Below, one piece after another: positions 11,075-21,930 of a stretch of 64,000 bases of DNA. The notes beneath the pieces were generated by a model. The model ran no database searches and was not told the origin of the DNA. It was given only the letters and a program-made list of their open reading frames with translations. The translations under genes were made by a program, and so were the position numbers. Every line of letters starts with the position of its first letter. Position 1 is the stretch's first letter. Source of the stretch: Triatoma infestans. Lineage: Eukaryota; Arthropoda; Insecta; Hemiptera; Reduviidae. The stretch covers positions 1-64,000 of the forward strand of contig JAAEAF010004339.1 in assembly GCA_011037195.1 (NCBI GenBank), in the 5' to 3' direction.

Positions 11075-11312
11075 CTATGGGGAGGGACCAAACCTACGCT
11101 ATCCAAAGCTTATAGAGCCCATATAGCTACCCCAAAGAAAAACAACAAACCGGGCCTAGAACAAAAATGCAAACCCGGGTCAAACCCATCTGAGATTCCC
11201 CGCAGTCCGAACAAAGCGGACCATAACCTTAAGGAGAAATAGCCTAAGCTGTTCCACAGACATTCAAAGGTCCTGAATCTAATTCCTCACAACCCAAGCA
11301 ATCTGTTATAAG
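11075..11312 (+). repeat. ~240 bp dispersed repeat, copy 2
   Basis: Counterpart of 9090-9345 in the same orientation, with landmarks ggagggaccaaacctacg, tatccaaagctt, aacccgggt and atagcctaagct. By eye the copies are roughly 70-75% alike, so they are old. Confidence 0.7.
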
Positions 11313-11754
11313 ATGGGTGTTTCTTCCACTGTCGCATGCACTCTACAAAAAGGGTATGACATAAGCCCCTTAGAGATGTCCTTAAACCACAATGCCCAGT
11401 AAGGAATCCAACCAGATGCCTGAGAGAGACGTCCGTGAAAGACACAGCAAATCACACTCACACACCAATAGCTCTGTCCGGTCCCCCCCAATAAGCATCT
11501 TAGACCGATAGTGAAGATATCCATGAATGCTATGAAGGTATCCGTGACTGCTAGCAGCAGTTTCGGGACTAATGAAAGGGAGGCGCCTAATTAATGAAGA
11601 AAGAAGGAAGCCTTTATTATAAGAAAGCTCTTCCAGTCTTTTATAATATTCTAGTACCGACCTGGAAGACACATGAACTCAGCGCCTCGAACGCAGCTTG
11701 ACTTCCAAGCAGATATCTTTGTTTGCAAACAAAATAATTTCAAAGAAAAGATTT
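11313..11754. other. Unrecognised moderately GC-rich segment
   Basis: This DNA has higher GC than its surroundings and a 96-codon open frame on the minus strand that resembles nothing I know. It may be part of an old mobile element. Confidence 0.4.
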
Positions 11755-11822
11755 CTATTAAATTGTGTTAATTGCCGTTAGAGAAAATCGTGTGAGTGTT
11801 TAACACACGATTTTTTTTTCTT
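11755..11822 (+). repeat. Family A 3'-end fragment
   Basis: gttagagaaaatcgtgtgagtgtttaacac at about 11777-11806 (shown in part) is the terminal arm plus stem-loop. It ends in a T run, and the octamer satellite begins a few bases later. Confidence 0.7.
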
Positions 11823-11830
11823 TTTTAAAG

Positions 11831-13028
11831 CAATATAGCAATATAGTAGTATAGTAATATAGCAATATAGTAGTATAGTAATATAGCAATATAGTAATAT
11901 AGCAATATAGCAATATAGTAGTATAGTAATATAGCAATATAGTAATATAGCAATATAGTAATATAGCAATATAGTAGTATAGTAATATAGCAATATAGTA
12001 ATATAGCAATATAGCAATATAGTAATATAGCAATATAGTAATAAGCACTATAGTAATCTAGCAATTATAGCAATATAGTAAATATGATCACTATATTAAT
12101 ATAGCAATAGAGTAATATAGCATATCGCAACCTAGTAATATAGTACGATAAGCACTATAGTAATTAGGCATATAGTAATATAGCAATATAGTAATATATT
12201 AATATAGCATATGTAATATAGCATATAGTAATATAGCAATAAGCAATATAGTATATAGTAATTAGCAATATAGCATATCGTATAATAGTAACTATAGCAC
12301 TATGTAATATAGCAATATAGCAATATAGTATAAGCAATATAGTAATAGAGCAATAGTATATAGCCAATAGCGCATATACAAAAATAAGTAAATACAATAT
12401 AGTAATATAGCAATATGCAATATAGCAATATAGCAATATAGCAATATATTACTATAGCCAATATATAAATAGCACTACATTAAATATAGCAATATAGCAA
12501 ATATAGCAATATAGTAATATAGCAATATAGTAATATAGCAATATAGTAGTATAGTAATATAGCAATATAGTAATATAGCAATATAGCAATATAGTAATAT
12601 AGCAATATAGTAATATAGCAATATAGTAATATAGCAATATAGCAATATAGTAATATAGTAATATAGCAATATAGCAATATAGTAATATAGCAATATAGTA
12701 ATATAGCAATATAGCAATATAGTAATATAGCAATATAGCAATATAGCAATATAGTAATATAGCAATATAGTAATTCGCAATATAGAATATGCAATATAGT
12801 AATATGCCAATTAGCAATATATGCAATAAGTAATATAGCAATCTAGATAATATAGCAAATAGTACAATATAGCATATAGTAATATAGGTAATATAGTAAT
12901 AATAGCATCTAGCATATAGTATATAGCAATTATAATATATCAATCATAGTAATATAGTACTATAGCATATGAGTATATAGCATATGTAATTATAGCAATA
13001 TAGTAATATAGCAATATGCAATATATAA
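11831..13028. repeat. Octanucleotide satellite YAATATAG
   Basis: About 1.2 kb of tandem 8 bp units, mainly CAATATAG and TAATATAG with TAGTATAG variants. The array is regular at 11831-12030 and 12485-12770 and degraded by small indels at 12040-12480 and 12770-13028. Because 8 is not a multiple of 3 and the minus strand of these units carries no stop, all three minus frames stay open and give Tyr/Ile/Leu/Cys-rich peptides of 8-residue period. These are not proteins. Confidence 0.95.
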
Positions 13029-13203
13029 TATTTTATGAAAAACATCTTTTCATCTCAATTAACATAAAAACCCTCCGCATAAAGTGAAACAGGGTCCAAC
13101 ATTATGTCATTTAATATTCACATTACACCAAGTGGGTTTGTATGTACCCTATGAGTACTTTTTACATACCTCACATTTATAGATATATATATAATATATA
13201 TGT

Positions 13204-13245
<42 letters not shown>

Positions 13246-13619
13246 TGTACGATGAACAATGAAATTTGGTATTAAAGTTTGTTGTATAAGAAGAACCTTT
13301 TAAATACGCACATATTACATACACACACACATTTAAATATATATATATATAAAGCATACTTTTGTAATGTCATATCGTTACATTTTACTCTACTCTGACA
13401 AGTGGGCTGTGGTTTACAGTGGGGATTAGTAGAGAGAGAGAGACAAAGACAAGTTAAACTTGGCTAAATAAGTTTGGTGGTTTGTTTCAAAATAAACCAT
13501 CATCCTATAATTTTTAACTTAATATTACCCAATTGTATTGTATATTTTTTTTATCTTCTATTTTTATCTCTTTTTCATTATTTAAAAACATGTGGAGGGG
13601 GAAATTATACGCATTGCAA
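13029..13619. other. Spacer with GT microsatellite
   Basis: No gene. It has a (GT)n run at about 13201-13243, AT-rich simple sequence near 13180-13200 and 13335-13350, and GA repeats at 13430-13442. Confidence 0.65.
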
Positions 13620-13745
13620 TGACTATTTTACTTCCTTTTTTACTCCGGAAGCCGCAAAACACATATTTCCGGTGAAAACTTAATTTCGAAGATTTAACAC
13701 GATCGCAATGCTTCCTCTTACTATAGGAAGTAAGAGAAAGTAAAC
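13620..13745 (-). repeat. Family A 5'-end fragment
   Basis: The plus strand reads acatatttccggtgaaaac (13660) and then aacacgatcgcaatgcttcc (13694), followed by the hairpin arm tcttactataggaagtaagagaaagt. This is a well-preserved unit start; the rest of the unit is absent. Confidence 0.8.
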
Positions 13746-15010
13746 ACTTTCTTTAAACTTGGAATTTCGATTAAATAAATTATTTTGCCATTAGTGTTAA
13801 TGCAGTTGGCACAACGTAAACTACTGCCACGTCAGAGAGTAGCGTGTTGTCACAGCTTCCTCAGGAAACCCTTAAATAATTTGCTATGGACAAAAATTTC
13901 AGAATATAATTTGGCCTACATCCCATCTTTCTCAGTACTTCAATCTGCTGAGGTGGGTCCTCTGTAATTCAAGTGGCCAATCATGAGTATAAAAGAGCAG
14001 ATGCCAAGATTGGGGTGCCCAATACTGGAAATTTGTACAAACAATTCTAATACTAGTTCCTGTTCATTACACCGCTGGTTAGTGGAGGTGTGTAGGAGTT
14101 CTATTGAAAAGGAAATAATAGATGGATCGCTTGCTTTAGTGTGTCTTTTTCTCTACCCATTCCGATTCCTAAAATGCCGAACGTATATTTCTGTAACATA
14201 TAATACTAAAAAAATAATTTTTTGTATTATACTGAAATAAAGGAACCTAAAAATAATTTTCTTTTAGTTGTAGATTTGGATTGTTAAGGATTTGTAGTTT
14301 ACCTTTCTCACAGTTATCCGTTTAATGAGTAAAACAAAAAAATGACCATGATAGATGGTAGAGTTTTTAGTTCTACTAGAAAGTGCTGGATAAAGGATAA
14401 AGAGTGAGATTTACATCTTAGATTTATATCAATTCAAGTGAATCAAGTCCTTCTGTCACGCCAATTAACATCACTTTGAAGTTTAGTTTTTTAAATAAAA
14501 CTTATTATTTTGTTTTAAATTCGGTTCTGGTAAGTGAAGAACGTGTGCATTATATTGTATTAGTATAATAATGTAATTAGTAATTTGGACTTGGAAGTTT
14601 GAGATGATAATTGTTTTTGTGTTTTTTTATAAGTAATGACTTTCTGAGAATGATTTCCTGTTTAGTTTTGCGCCTTGTCTGACGACGCCAGTCACTTACT
14701 CTAATGAAATTTCATTGATAAAATTTCCTACAAAGTTTGACTTGTTGCTGCTGTAGTGGAATCGTTTATTGTGATTCCTATGGTATGTAGTAGATGTCTT
14801 GAAGTCTAGAGATTTTTGGAAGTTAGTGCTCAAATATTAACACTGAATTTATAAAAATAGACTGTATTTGTACAATAATTTAAACGTGAGTGATGGTAAC
14901 TATTAACAAGAAATACTTAGAAATAAATAGGAGATAAATAACTAATAATTTAGAATGATTGAAATAAATGAACTAAGATGCACAACTAAGGAAATAAGTA
15001 TAAATAAAAA
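13746..15010. other. Spacer, no gene recognised
   Basis: Mostly AT-rich. The stretch 13790-14140 is less biased and has 60-85 codon open frames on the plus strand, but no motif, intron pattern or family match supports a gene. Confidence 0.55.
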
Positions 15011-15017
15011 CTGTATA

Positions 15018-15361
15018 GGGACGCGGAACTGCTGCTCGTATAATGATCTTGAAGACGTACTGAAGTATATTCATCCCCTCTTCCAATGGGGCGAAGTTTA
15101 TATCAGTGTTAGCAACACTCACACCAAGACATCTGTCCTAGTGTGCGACCTTGGTTAGTTCGGTGACCAGCGATTTAGGCCAGTGGCCAGCTTATCGGTG
15201 CTTGCTTTGATGTAAAGTATTGACCCTTGGTTTTGTTTGTTTGGCCGCGGCCTTGTCTTGAAGACAGCGGCCGGCTAGGCCACTAGTTATAACTTATTCT
15301 TTCTTTTGTTATGTGTTATGAAGGTTTGACATTGCTATGACCTTGCCATGTCATGACATCA
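15018..15361 (-). repeat. LTR-like repeat, 3' copy of the gag-only element
   Basis: The first ~178 bp (15018-15195) repeats at 18942-19118 with about 97% identity in the same orientation. The right edge is set at 15361. On the minus strand a 10 nt purine tract (GGGGAGGGGA) is followed at once by TGATGTCATG, the expected polypurine tract to LTR step. The other copy also starts TG-ATGTCAT-like at its outer edge. The distal parts of the two copies differ in length and sequence. A GC-rich hairpin lies at 15243-15281. The left edge is not resolved. Confidence 0.65.
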
Positions 15362-15371
15362 TCCCCTCCCC
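15362..15371 (-). promoter_or_regulatory. Polypurine tract
   Basis: The minus strand reads GGGGAGGGGA directly upstream of the LTR-like start TG. This is where plus-strand DNA synthesis would be primed in an LTR retrotransposon. Confidence 0.55.
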
Positions 15372-17560
15372 AGTGAAAATTTTTTCAGCACGAAAAATTT
15401 TGTTGCGGGGGGCGGATGCTGAATTTGTTCGCCGTTGTACGAGCGTGCCCTATTTTTTTTGAATTTAAGTTAATTAGTGTGCATTTTAGTTGAAGTATGT
15501 TACAATTATTTATACCGTGTTAATTTTAAAAATCACGGTTCGACAATATTGCTATTTTGTAACTTTTGACAATAGATTGAAAATATCACAATGATGCGAT
15601 TTTTAACAATGGAAAAATTGATAGTGATACTAATTATATACAATTAAAAGTATGATATTTGTTTGATTATCGATGAAATTTAACATGCGAATGTTATTAA
15701 CATAGAAAATGAACTTATAAAAGTTGATGAAATCAAAAAAATTAATATGTACATAAGATAACATGATAAATGATGTTATAAAGAAAACATGACATACAAA
15801 TGTCAGTGAATTAATACAAGTTGGTATACCACGTTATAATATTATTTATAAGAAATGTAAAATGTGCACCCTTATTTTTAAAATTTATATATATTTATAC
15901 TTTTAGATCGAATCGATAAATTGTTGCCTCTGATTTACCCAATGCATGCTCCGAGCAAGAGAGAAGGGAAAGCGCTTGCGGGATAGATGTTGAGCTCAAG
16001 GTTAGGTTTCTCGAGATTCGTCGATTAGTCTAGACTTCTTACTTTAACTTAGCATAACTTAATCTAACTTAATTTAGATGTCGACTATATAAAATTTAAA
16101 TTTGTGTATATATATATATAGCTATATGTGTGAAAAAAAATGGCATGTATACAAAACGCAGTTATAGGGAGGGACATGCGTTTGTTGTATTTGGTACGTC
16201 GTATTTTTGGTACAATAGTGATTTTTCGTAGTTAATGAGCTCGTTGGTAGTTAAATAACCGTTGCCGTGACGAAATGCTGCAAAATTTGTATTAGTGCAT
16301 GTACAAATAAATTTTTAAATTAATAGTGAAGATAGTGAAATTTATATTTAAGGGAATGACCTGTAAGAAGAGGTAGAATAAATATATAGATAAATAAAAT
16401 AATATACCTGAAAGGGATTAGTGACTTACAATTGTATTTTATTTAATGCCGCCTAAGTTTTATGTGCACGTTGTTAACGTCTTTGTTTGGCACTAGCTTG
16501 GTGAAAGGTTTGAAAGGTGTATTGTTGGTCTTCCGTCTCGAATGTGCTATTGTTGAGTTTACCTGTTATTGGTATTATTCTACTGAACAAAGAAGCAATT
16601 TTTGTTAAATTTTTGAATGAAGAGATAATTTAAAGAGGTTGTTTTTTATTGTGAATATTTGTGTAGTCACCTTGTAAGAAGGATGTGTACCTGAAATATA
16701 AATAATTTTTGTACCATTGGCGGTAAAACAAAATGGTTATTAATAAAATTGGCGGTAAAAGAAAATAAATGAAAATAATTATTGTTACTATTGGCTGTGT
16801 GTGTATAGCCAAATTTTATGTTTGTATGTGTGTTGTATGTGAGTGTTGTGAGTGTAACTCCCTGGACTAAGGTGGGTGAACCTTTCTCAACACTTGATGT
16901 GGTGTTTGGTTGACCAATCTCTCCCAACACCGGAAGTGGTGTTTGTGTAAGAGATTGAACCTCTCAACACCGGAAGTGGTGTTTGTGAATGAGTTTGGTT
17001 GACGAACCTTTCCCAACACCGGAAGTGAGAGGTGTTTGTGTGAGTGAGAGTGTGATTACACTTATAAGAAAAGGTTACTTGAAATTTATTTATACATAAA
17101 ATTGTTGAAAATAACATGTCTTAATATATAAGAAAGAGTATGAATTTATGTGCTAAGATTTTGCAAGTTTAAATTTACTGTACGTAAAACTTGCGAAAAG
17201 GATTGAATTTGAGAAAAGCGATATAGCTAATTATGCTTAACCTCTAAATTGTGCATGAAAGAAGAATAAGCGTAAAACTTGCGACACAAGATTGAATTAA
17301 CGTTACATTAGAGAAAAATAAATAATTATGCTTATAAACGCAACTATCTAATCTCCGATTTTAAGTAAATAACGTTAATCAATTTATTAAAAGGTTTACA
17401 AATTTATGAATTTCACAATCACTTATTCACAAATTTAATGACTATAATTTAAGAATGACCGGTTTAGCTACTAATAGATAGTATAAGCTGTAGTGTTCGC
17501 GTTATGTGGGTCATGTTGCTGCTGTGAGACAGGAAGTGCAGAGTTTACAGATGTTTGCAG
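15372..17560. other. Internal region of the gag-only element, pol missing
   Basis: Between the gag remains and the polypurine tract, where protease, RT, RNase H and integrase should lie, neither strand gives any recognisable pol motif. The sequence is AT-rich, with a block of hairpin repeats near 16.9 kb. Either pol was replaced or the element was always non-autonomous. Confidence 0.6.
16889..17036. repeat. Four hairpin repeats AACACC-GGAAGT-GGTGTT
   Basis: Short inverted repeats with arms AACACC and GGTGTT occur at 16889-16906 (variant loop), 16926-16943, 16966-16983 and 17015-17036 (loop GGAAGTGAGA). The intervening DNA (ttggttgac, aacctttc) is also repeated, giving units of roughly 40-50 bp. 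Confidence 0.8.
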
Positions 17561-17579
17561 TGTATTACTTTTTCTCGTA

Positions 17580-18665
17580 GTAATTGTCTTGCGAAAAGAA
17601 TGCCGGGGTAATTGCCGTAGTTGTGTCTGTAGGAACGCCTGTGACTGCCGGTGATTTAGCCGTTTTCTGGCTCGATGAGAAAACAGTTTCGAGCAGTATG
17701 GCCGTATTTATTGCAATACTGGCAGGTCGGTTTGTCAGTAGTATTATGTGTTGGCTTATTTACTTCCGTCTGACGCTGATTGTGATATTGGGGTTTATGT
17801 GTGGATTGGCGTTGGTTACTATGCCTTTGAAAATTATTAAATTTATTGGATTGCGGGGAGAATTTGCCGAAGTTTGTACACGTCTCTGTTTTTGGAGCAG
17901 TGCAATGTCTGTCGAAATGAGGCCCTGAGCATGTCGACATGGACGTTTTTGACTACGTTAAATACTGGGGGTTTATTTTTTGGTGTGCATTCTGAGTGGA
18001 AATGCATCCGCCCACAGTATTTACATGGCGATGGCGGTAGGTTAGTTTGTTTCGCCACCGGTTTAGTTAATTTGGGTTTTGGCGTTATAGCAAACACTGA
18101 CGGAGCAGAGTCTGCAGCCTTCATCTCTCTCAGTGCCGTGGTGTATTCCAGCGCACTGTCTAAGGTTTCAGGAAGCTTAGTGCGGACCTCGTTCCTTAGA
18201 TTTTGCGGAAGTAGCCTAATGAAAGTGTCTGTGGTGATTTTATTCAACACCGTTTGTAAGGTTAATTTTGGGTTTGCCTCGGCCTTGTCTGAAATTAGAG
18301 AGTGCAGGTGACGGAGCTTGTCGGCTATTTTTTTCTACCGAGTCATTTGGGGAAGCCTGCATATTAGTGATTTGGCGTAACAGAACGAGAGGCGTTTGTT
18401 CTGTGTGGTACCTGTTGAGCGGCAATTAGATATTATTTTAAAATCAACTACCTTACCTTCTCGTAATAGTAGTGATTTTTGGGTGTTGTAGAAGGTTTTT
18501 GCAGTACCAGAAATTTTGAATTCCACCACTTCTAATGTGGTATCGTCGTCCCATCGTCACAATCTAGCACAGCGCTGTACCTGTTCTAGAAAAAGTTCGA
18601 TGTTTGTGTTCTGTTCTCCGTCAAAACACGGAATCTGATTTTAAAGGTTGAGACTTGCAATTATG
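17580..18665 (-). pseudogene. gag: Gypsy-like gag remnant with two zinc knuckles
   Basis: Minus-strand translation in three consecutive frames gives a Gag. The N-terminal part (about 18650-18340) contains 'PCFDGEQNTNIELFLEQVQ' and 'VEFKISGTAKTFYN', typical of the capsid start in gypsy-like elements. The next part (18250-17843) contains 'IRLLPQNLRNEVRTKLPE', and the last part contains the zinc knuckles. The first knuckle, CKYCGRMHFHSEC, is one residue short of the CX2CX4HX4C spacing. The second, CQYCNKYGHTARNC, is canonical. Gag would coat the element RNA in cytoplasmic particles. There are frame changes near 18300 and 17900 and a stop near 18570. No protease or RT follows. It is bracketed by LTR-like repeats. 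Confidence 0.8.
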
Positions 18666-18941
18666 GATGGTTTATCTTGGGCCGGGGTAGCAGGTGCAGA
18701 CCTTTCCCTTTCACCCAAGAGGTGTCCTCTTCTAGGGACATCTGTACACCATTAAGATTATATGTGGTCATGTTATTAACTGATTGAGGGTCAGAAATTT
18801 TAATGGGACTTGCACGAGTTTCCTTGATCCCCTAGTTTTCATAAATTCTCAAAAAATAGTTCAATTTGATTGAACGTATATGAACACAGTAAAAAAAAAA
18901 TTAAAAAAAATATGTATAAATATTTGACTTACTCAGAAGGA

Positions 18942-19149
18942 GGGACGCGGAACTGCTGCTCGTATAATGATCTTGAAGACGTACTGAAGTATAATCATCC
19001 CCCCTTTCAATGGGGCGAAGTTTATATCAGTGTTAGCAACACTAACACCAAGAATCTGTCCTAGTGTGCGACCTTGGTTAGTTCGGTGACCAGCGATTTA
19101 GGCCAGTGGCCAGCTTGTCATTGCACCAGCTTGTGTTTATGACATTACA
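18942..19149 (-). repeat. LTR-like repeat, 5' copy of the gag-only element
   Basis: Shares 18942-19118 with 15018-15195 and is placed just upstream of gag on the minus strand, as a 5' LTR should be. The outer edge is proposed at 19149, where the minus strand starts TGTAATGTCAT. It lacks about 150 bp found in the other copy's distal part. No primer-binding site could be identified between it and gag. Confidence 0.6.
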
Positions 19150-19249
19150 CTGCTAGATAAAAGCAAGTACTATTTTCCTGTAAATTTGTTATAATTATTT
19201 TATTTAACTGCATATTTTGAAGCTCCTGGAGCCTGAAGAAATAAGTTTT

Positions 19250-20560
19250 TGGAAAATGTCCGGCTGATAATTGAAACGTGATATTTCGTTAGGATAATGA
19301 ACTTTTCAGTTTTTCTTTTGTATTTTTCTCGATAACAGGTCTTGAAAAAAGGAATCTTGTAATCTATTACAAATTTCAAACTTTAAATTCTTCTTCATCA
19401 GTTTATCTGCCAGTTGTAAATTTTTTTTTTTTTTAATGTATACTTAATTCTGTCCCACGTTTGATTCACAAAGTTCTTGAATGAAATACAGTTTTGTATC
19501 CAGGTATTTTAGATTCTTCCTTGGTTACTTCTGGTTTGCTATCTTGTTAGACACCTACTAATTATCATCAAATATACTTATTTTTTAAACCATGAAATTG
19601 ATAATGTGATTGTAGGTTGTTTAGGCAAACACTTGAGCTAAACATTCTGTACAGATCTGGTCAATATCTGGATCTGGATCTTATTTAGACACTTTAAAAA
19701 CTCTATTAATTCCTCTATAGGGCTTTCATTGAAGTCATAGTGATTTTTGGAATTCTTAGTTTTTAAGCCAGCTTCTGTTGGAGTTTTGCCAGTCCCTACA
19801 TTAAACTTCTACATACAATGTCTTTGCCTTATTTTTCTTTTTAAATATTTCTCCAAGGTTATAGTCAATATGAATCCCTATGAATTTCTTAACTTTCCTA
19901 AATCTGACATCTAAAATTTTTCGTTAGGTTTCTTTGCAGTTCTAAATTTCTACTTTCTACTTCATTTACATGGACAGTTGAGTGCATTTCTTGGAAATAA
20001 GTTCTTTGATCATTGATATCTTATATTTATTATTTCCTTATTATATCTTGTCATTTCTCACAACCTTGCCGCCATATGGAGTCCATATCGAGGTTTATTA
20101 TGTATTTACACACTTTTCTTTCTTCATTATCTTCTTCCTTGATTCCCTCTGGAATATATATATGTTCTTTCAGGAATCCGTTCAGAAAGGCTGACTTCAT
20201 ATTCACTTGTTGAATGAATATTTCTTTCTCAAGCAGAATAGTCGGTATACAAATTCATTCCTTTAGGAGATTCTGATAACTGGTGCTTTATCTTAAATTA
20301 ATTAAATCCTTAATTTTAATTGAAGCCATTTTCAACTCAATTAAGCCTTTATACTTCTCAATATGTTTCCATGTTGATTCCTTGTTATTGTAAAAACTTC
20401 CTGGAACATATTGGTTTTCTTATCTTTTGGATAAATTGATCTTATTTTAGCCAAATGAATTTATTTCATAGTTTCCCATTCATCTCTGCCTTCTATACAC
20501 TTTTCATCATCCCGTTCTGCTTCCTTTTTTTCTTACTTTCCTGGCTCTAAATCTTATCTT
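19250..20560 (-). pseudogene. pol: Copia-like pol remnant (reverse transcriptase region)
   Basis: On the minus strand at about 20145-20207 the translation 'VNMKSAFLNGFLKEHIYIPE' matches the copia RT signature (D-V-K-T-A-F-L-N-G-x-L-x-E-x-I-Y-M-x-x-P-x-G). Downstream, near 19880-19850, 'GIHIDYNLGEIF' matches the F-L-G-I-x-I block that precedes RNase H. The surroundings are full of stops and frame changes. No LTRs were recognised. The catalytic Y-V-D-D box is not seen. It is an old, dead insertion next to the gag-only element. Confidence 0.7.
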
Positions 20561-20734
20561 CCTTTTTTTCCTATCTGTGATTCTTCATCTAATATCGTTC
20601 CCTTTTGTCGTCATCATTTTTTTTTAAGGTAAACTGGTGATGTAATAATTCTGTTTTCCTCATTGCTTCTTGTAGAGTATCCTACCTCTTGTGTCTCTTT
20701 AGTCAAGTTTGTGACGTTCTCCTCTTGGAATATG

Positions 20735-20970
20735 ACACATGAGTTTTACACAGGTTTCGGACAAATCCAATCAACCGGAAGTGGGACTTCACCGGTTGGT
20801 TGGTTCAGTTTTTCGCGATTTTCTCAAAAACGGTTCGAGTTGCTTTAAACTTTACATACATAAATACCTATCACTTTTCCTTGGAAAATTTATTTTTTAT
20901 ATGTTCGAGGGGGGAGGGATTAGTATTTAGCTTTTTTCTATGATTCTGCCACCTGTATAATATTGACATA
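20735..20970 (+). repeat. Family A repeat copy, left part (outermost layer of the nest)
   Basis: It contains aatcaaccggaagtggga (about 20770) and module sequence to atgattctgccacctgtata. It is then cut by the inverted-repeat transposon starting at 20971. The module resumes at 28311 with aagctgctttattgtactgc and gaagaaaatagg. Confidence 0.8.
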
Positions 20971-21061
20971 CAGGGTGTCCGGGCTAAGTTGTCCACCCCC
21001 TTTCTTTTTCTCGGTAATTATTGATGATGGAAACAAAATTCGAATCATAACTCCCTTTATT
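20971..21061. repeat. Outer left arm of the inverted-repeat transposon
   Basis: 91 bp that pair with 28220-28310. The arm breaks off after actccctttatt, where Family A is inserted. Confidence 0.9.
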
Positions 21062-21210
21062 ACTTTCTCTTACTCCTAGTAAGAGGAAGTATTGCCATCG
21101 TGTCAAATTTTCGATATCGAGTTAACACCGGAAATATCCGTTTTAAGGTCCTCTGAGTCCAAAAAAGTGGTTTTTAGCAAATGGTCTGTACGTGTCTGTA
21201 TGTATGCGTG
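21062..21210 (+). repeat. Family A repeat copy, 5' part (inside the transposon arm)
   Basis: Its start, ACTTTCTCTTACTCC with AGTAAGAGGAAGT, is the cleanest in the window and is bounded exactly by the transposon arm. It continues through GATATCGAGTTAACACCGG and the GTCTGTATGTATGCGTG core, where the LINE is inserted. The 3' part is 26297-27115. Confidence 0.9.
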
Positions 21211-21551
21211 TTTTTTTTTTTTTGGTCCCTCAGAAGTAACCCTAATGAGGGAAAATTGATTTTCCACATGCTCCAAAACATTATTACATGTGTTATAACA
21301 AAATATTTAATTTCAGTTGATCATTTCGTTTGTTACTTTAGGTACTTGTAAAATGGTAGAAACTAACTAGATAAATGATCTTAATGTACATACATAAATA
21401 ATCTTAGAAAATTAATGAAAGAAAAGAAAGAAGTAATGAATCTAAAAAATAATAAAGACTGAACAAAAAAAAGTAATATAAAACAAAACAAATCGAGCAA
21501 TGAACAAAAGAATTACAAAATAAAATTAAATAAAATACATATTATTGTTAT
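21211..21551 (-). other. LINE 3' untranslated region and poly(A)
   Basis: Non-coding, A-rich on the minus strand, ending in the A13 tail at 21223-21211. No hairpin or satellite tail is visible. Confidence 0.75.
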
Positions 21552-21930
21552 TTATAGGTCATTAATATCAATATTTTTAATAAAATCCATAAAAACTTGA
21601 CAATATTGGCTGCTGACTAATTGTTTTTTCTCGATCTTCCATCGTCCACCTGTAGTTATGATTTCTCTAATTAGTCGAGTCCGTGAAGATACAAATTTTT
21701 GACAGTCATAAATAATGTGATCCACATTTTGAACAGACACACCATCACATGGACATTTATTAGACGTAAGTATTTTGAATCGGTGTAGGTAGTCTCTAAT
21801 GTGGCCGTGTCCTGTTAACATCTGAGTCAAAGTGTAAGTAATTCTTAGTGGTGATTGAAGTCGGTGTGTTATATTAGGGAAAAATTCTCTGGTCAGGGCT
21901 CCAGTCTCAGATCTGCTCCAGCTAAACTGC
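21552..21930 (-). pseudogene. LINE ORF2 C-terminal segment
   Basis: Continues ORF2 after a frameshift in the A8 run (plus-strand T8 at 21933-21940). The segment holds the 'LTQMLTGHGHIRDYLHRF' block and a Cys/His cluster C-x-C-x(9)-H-x(4)-C ('CPCDGVSVQNVDHIIYDC'), the usual end of ORF2 in I/R1-group LINEs, thought to bind nucleic acid. One extra A in the homopolymer accounts for the shift. Confidence 0.85.

Noticed and set aside
10796..11242. 148-codon open frame as a possible gene
   Set aside because: It runs through a Family A copy into the ~240 bp repeat, and the corresponding copies elsewhere do not keep the frame.
11778..12943. Long Tyr/Leu/Ile/Cys-rich open frames on the minus strand (up to 163 codons), resembling membrane proteins
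   Set aside because: They are the three frames of the 8 bp satellite, whose minus strand has no stop; the peptides are exactly periodic at 8 residues.
11831..13028. CRISPR-like array
   Set aside because: There are no spacers, the unit is 8 bp and the genome is eukaryotic.
13118..13357. Thr/His repeat open frame on the minus strand
   Set aside because: It is translation of the GT microsatellite.
17874..18311. Plus-strand 145-codon open frame
   Set aside because: It is antisense to the zinc-knuckle gag remains, which have clear family motifs.
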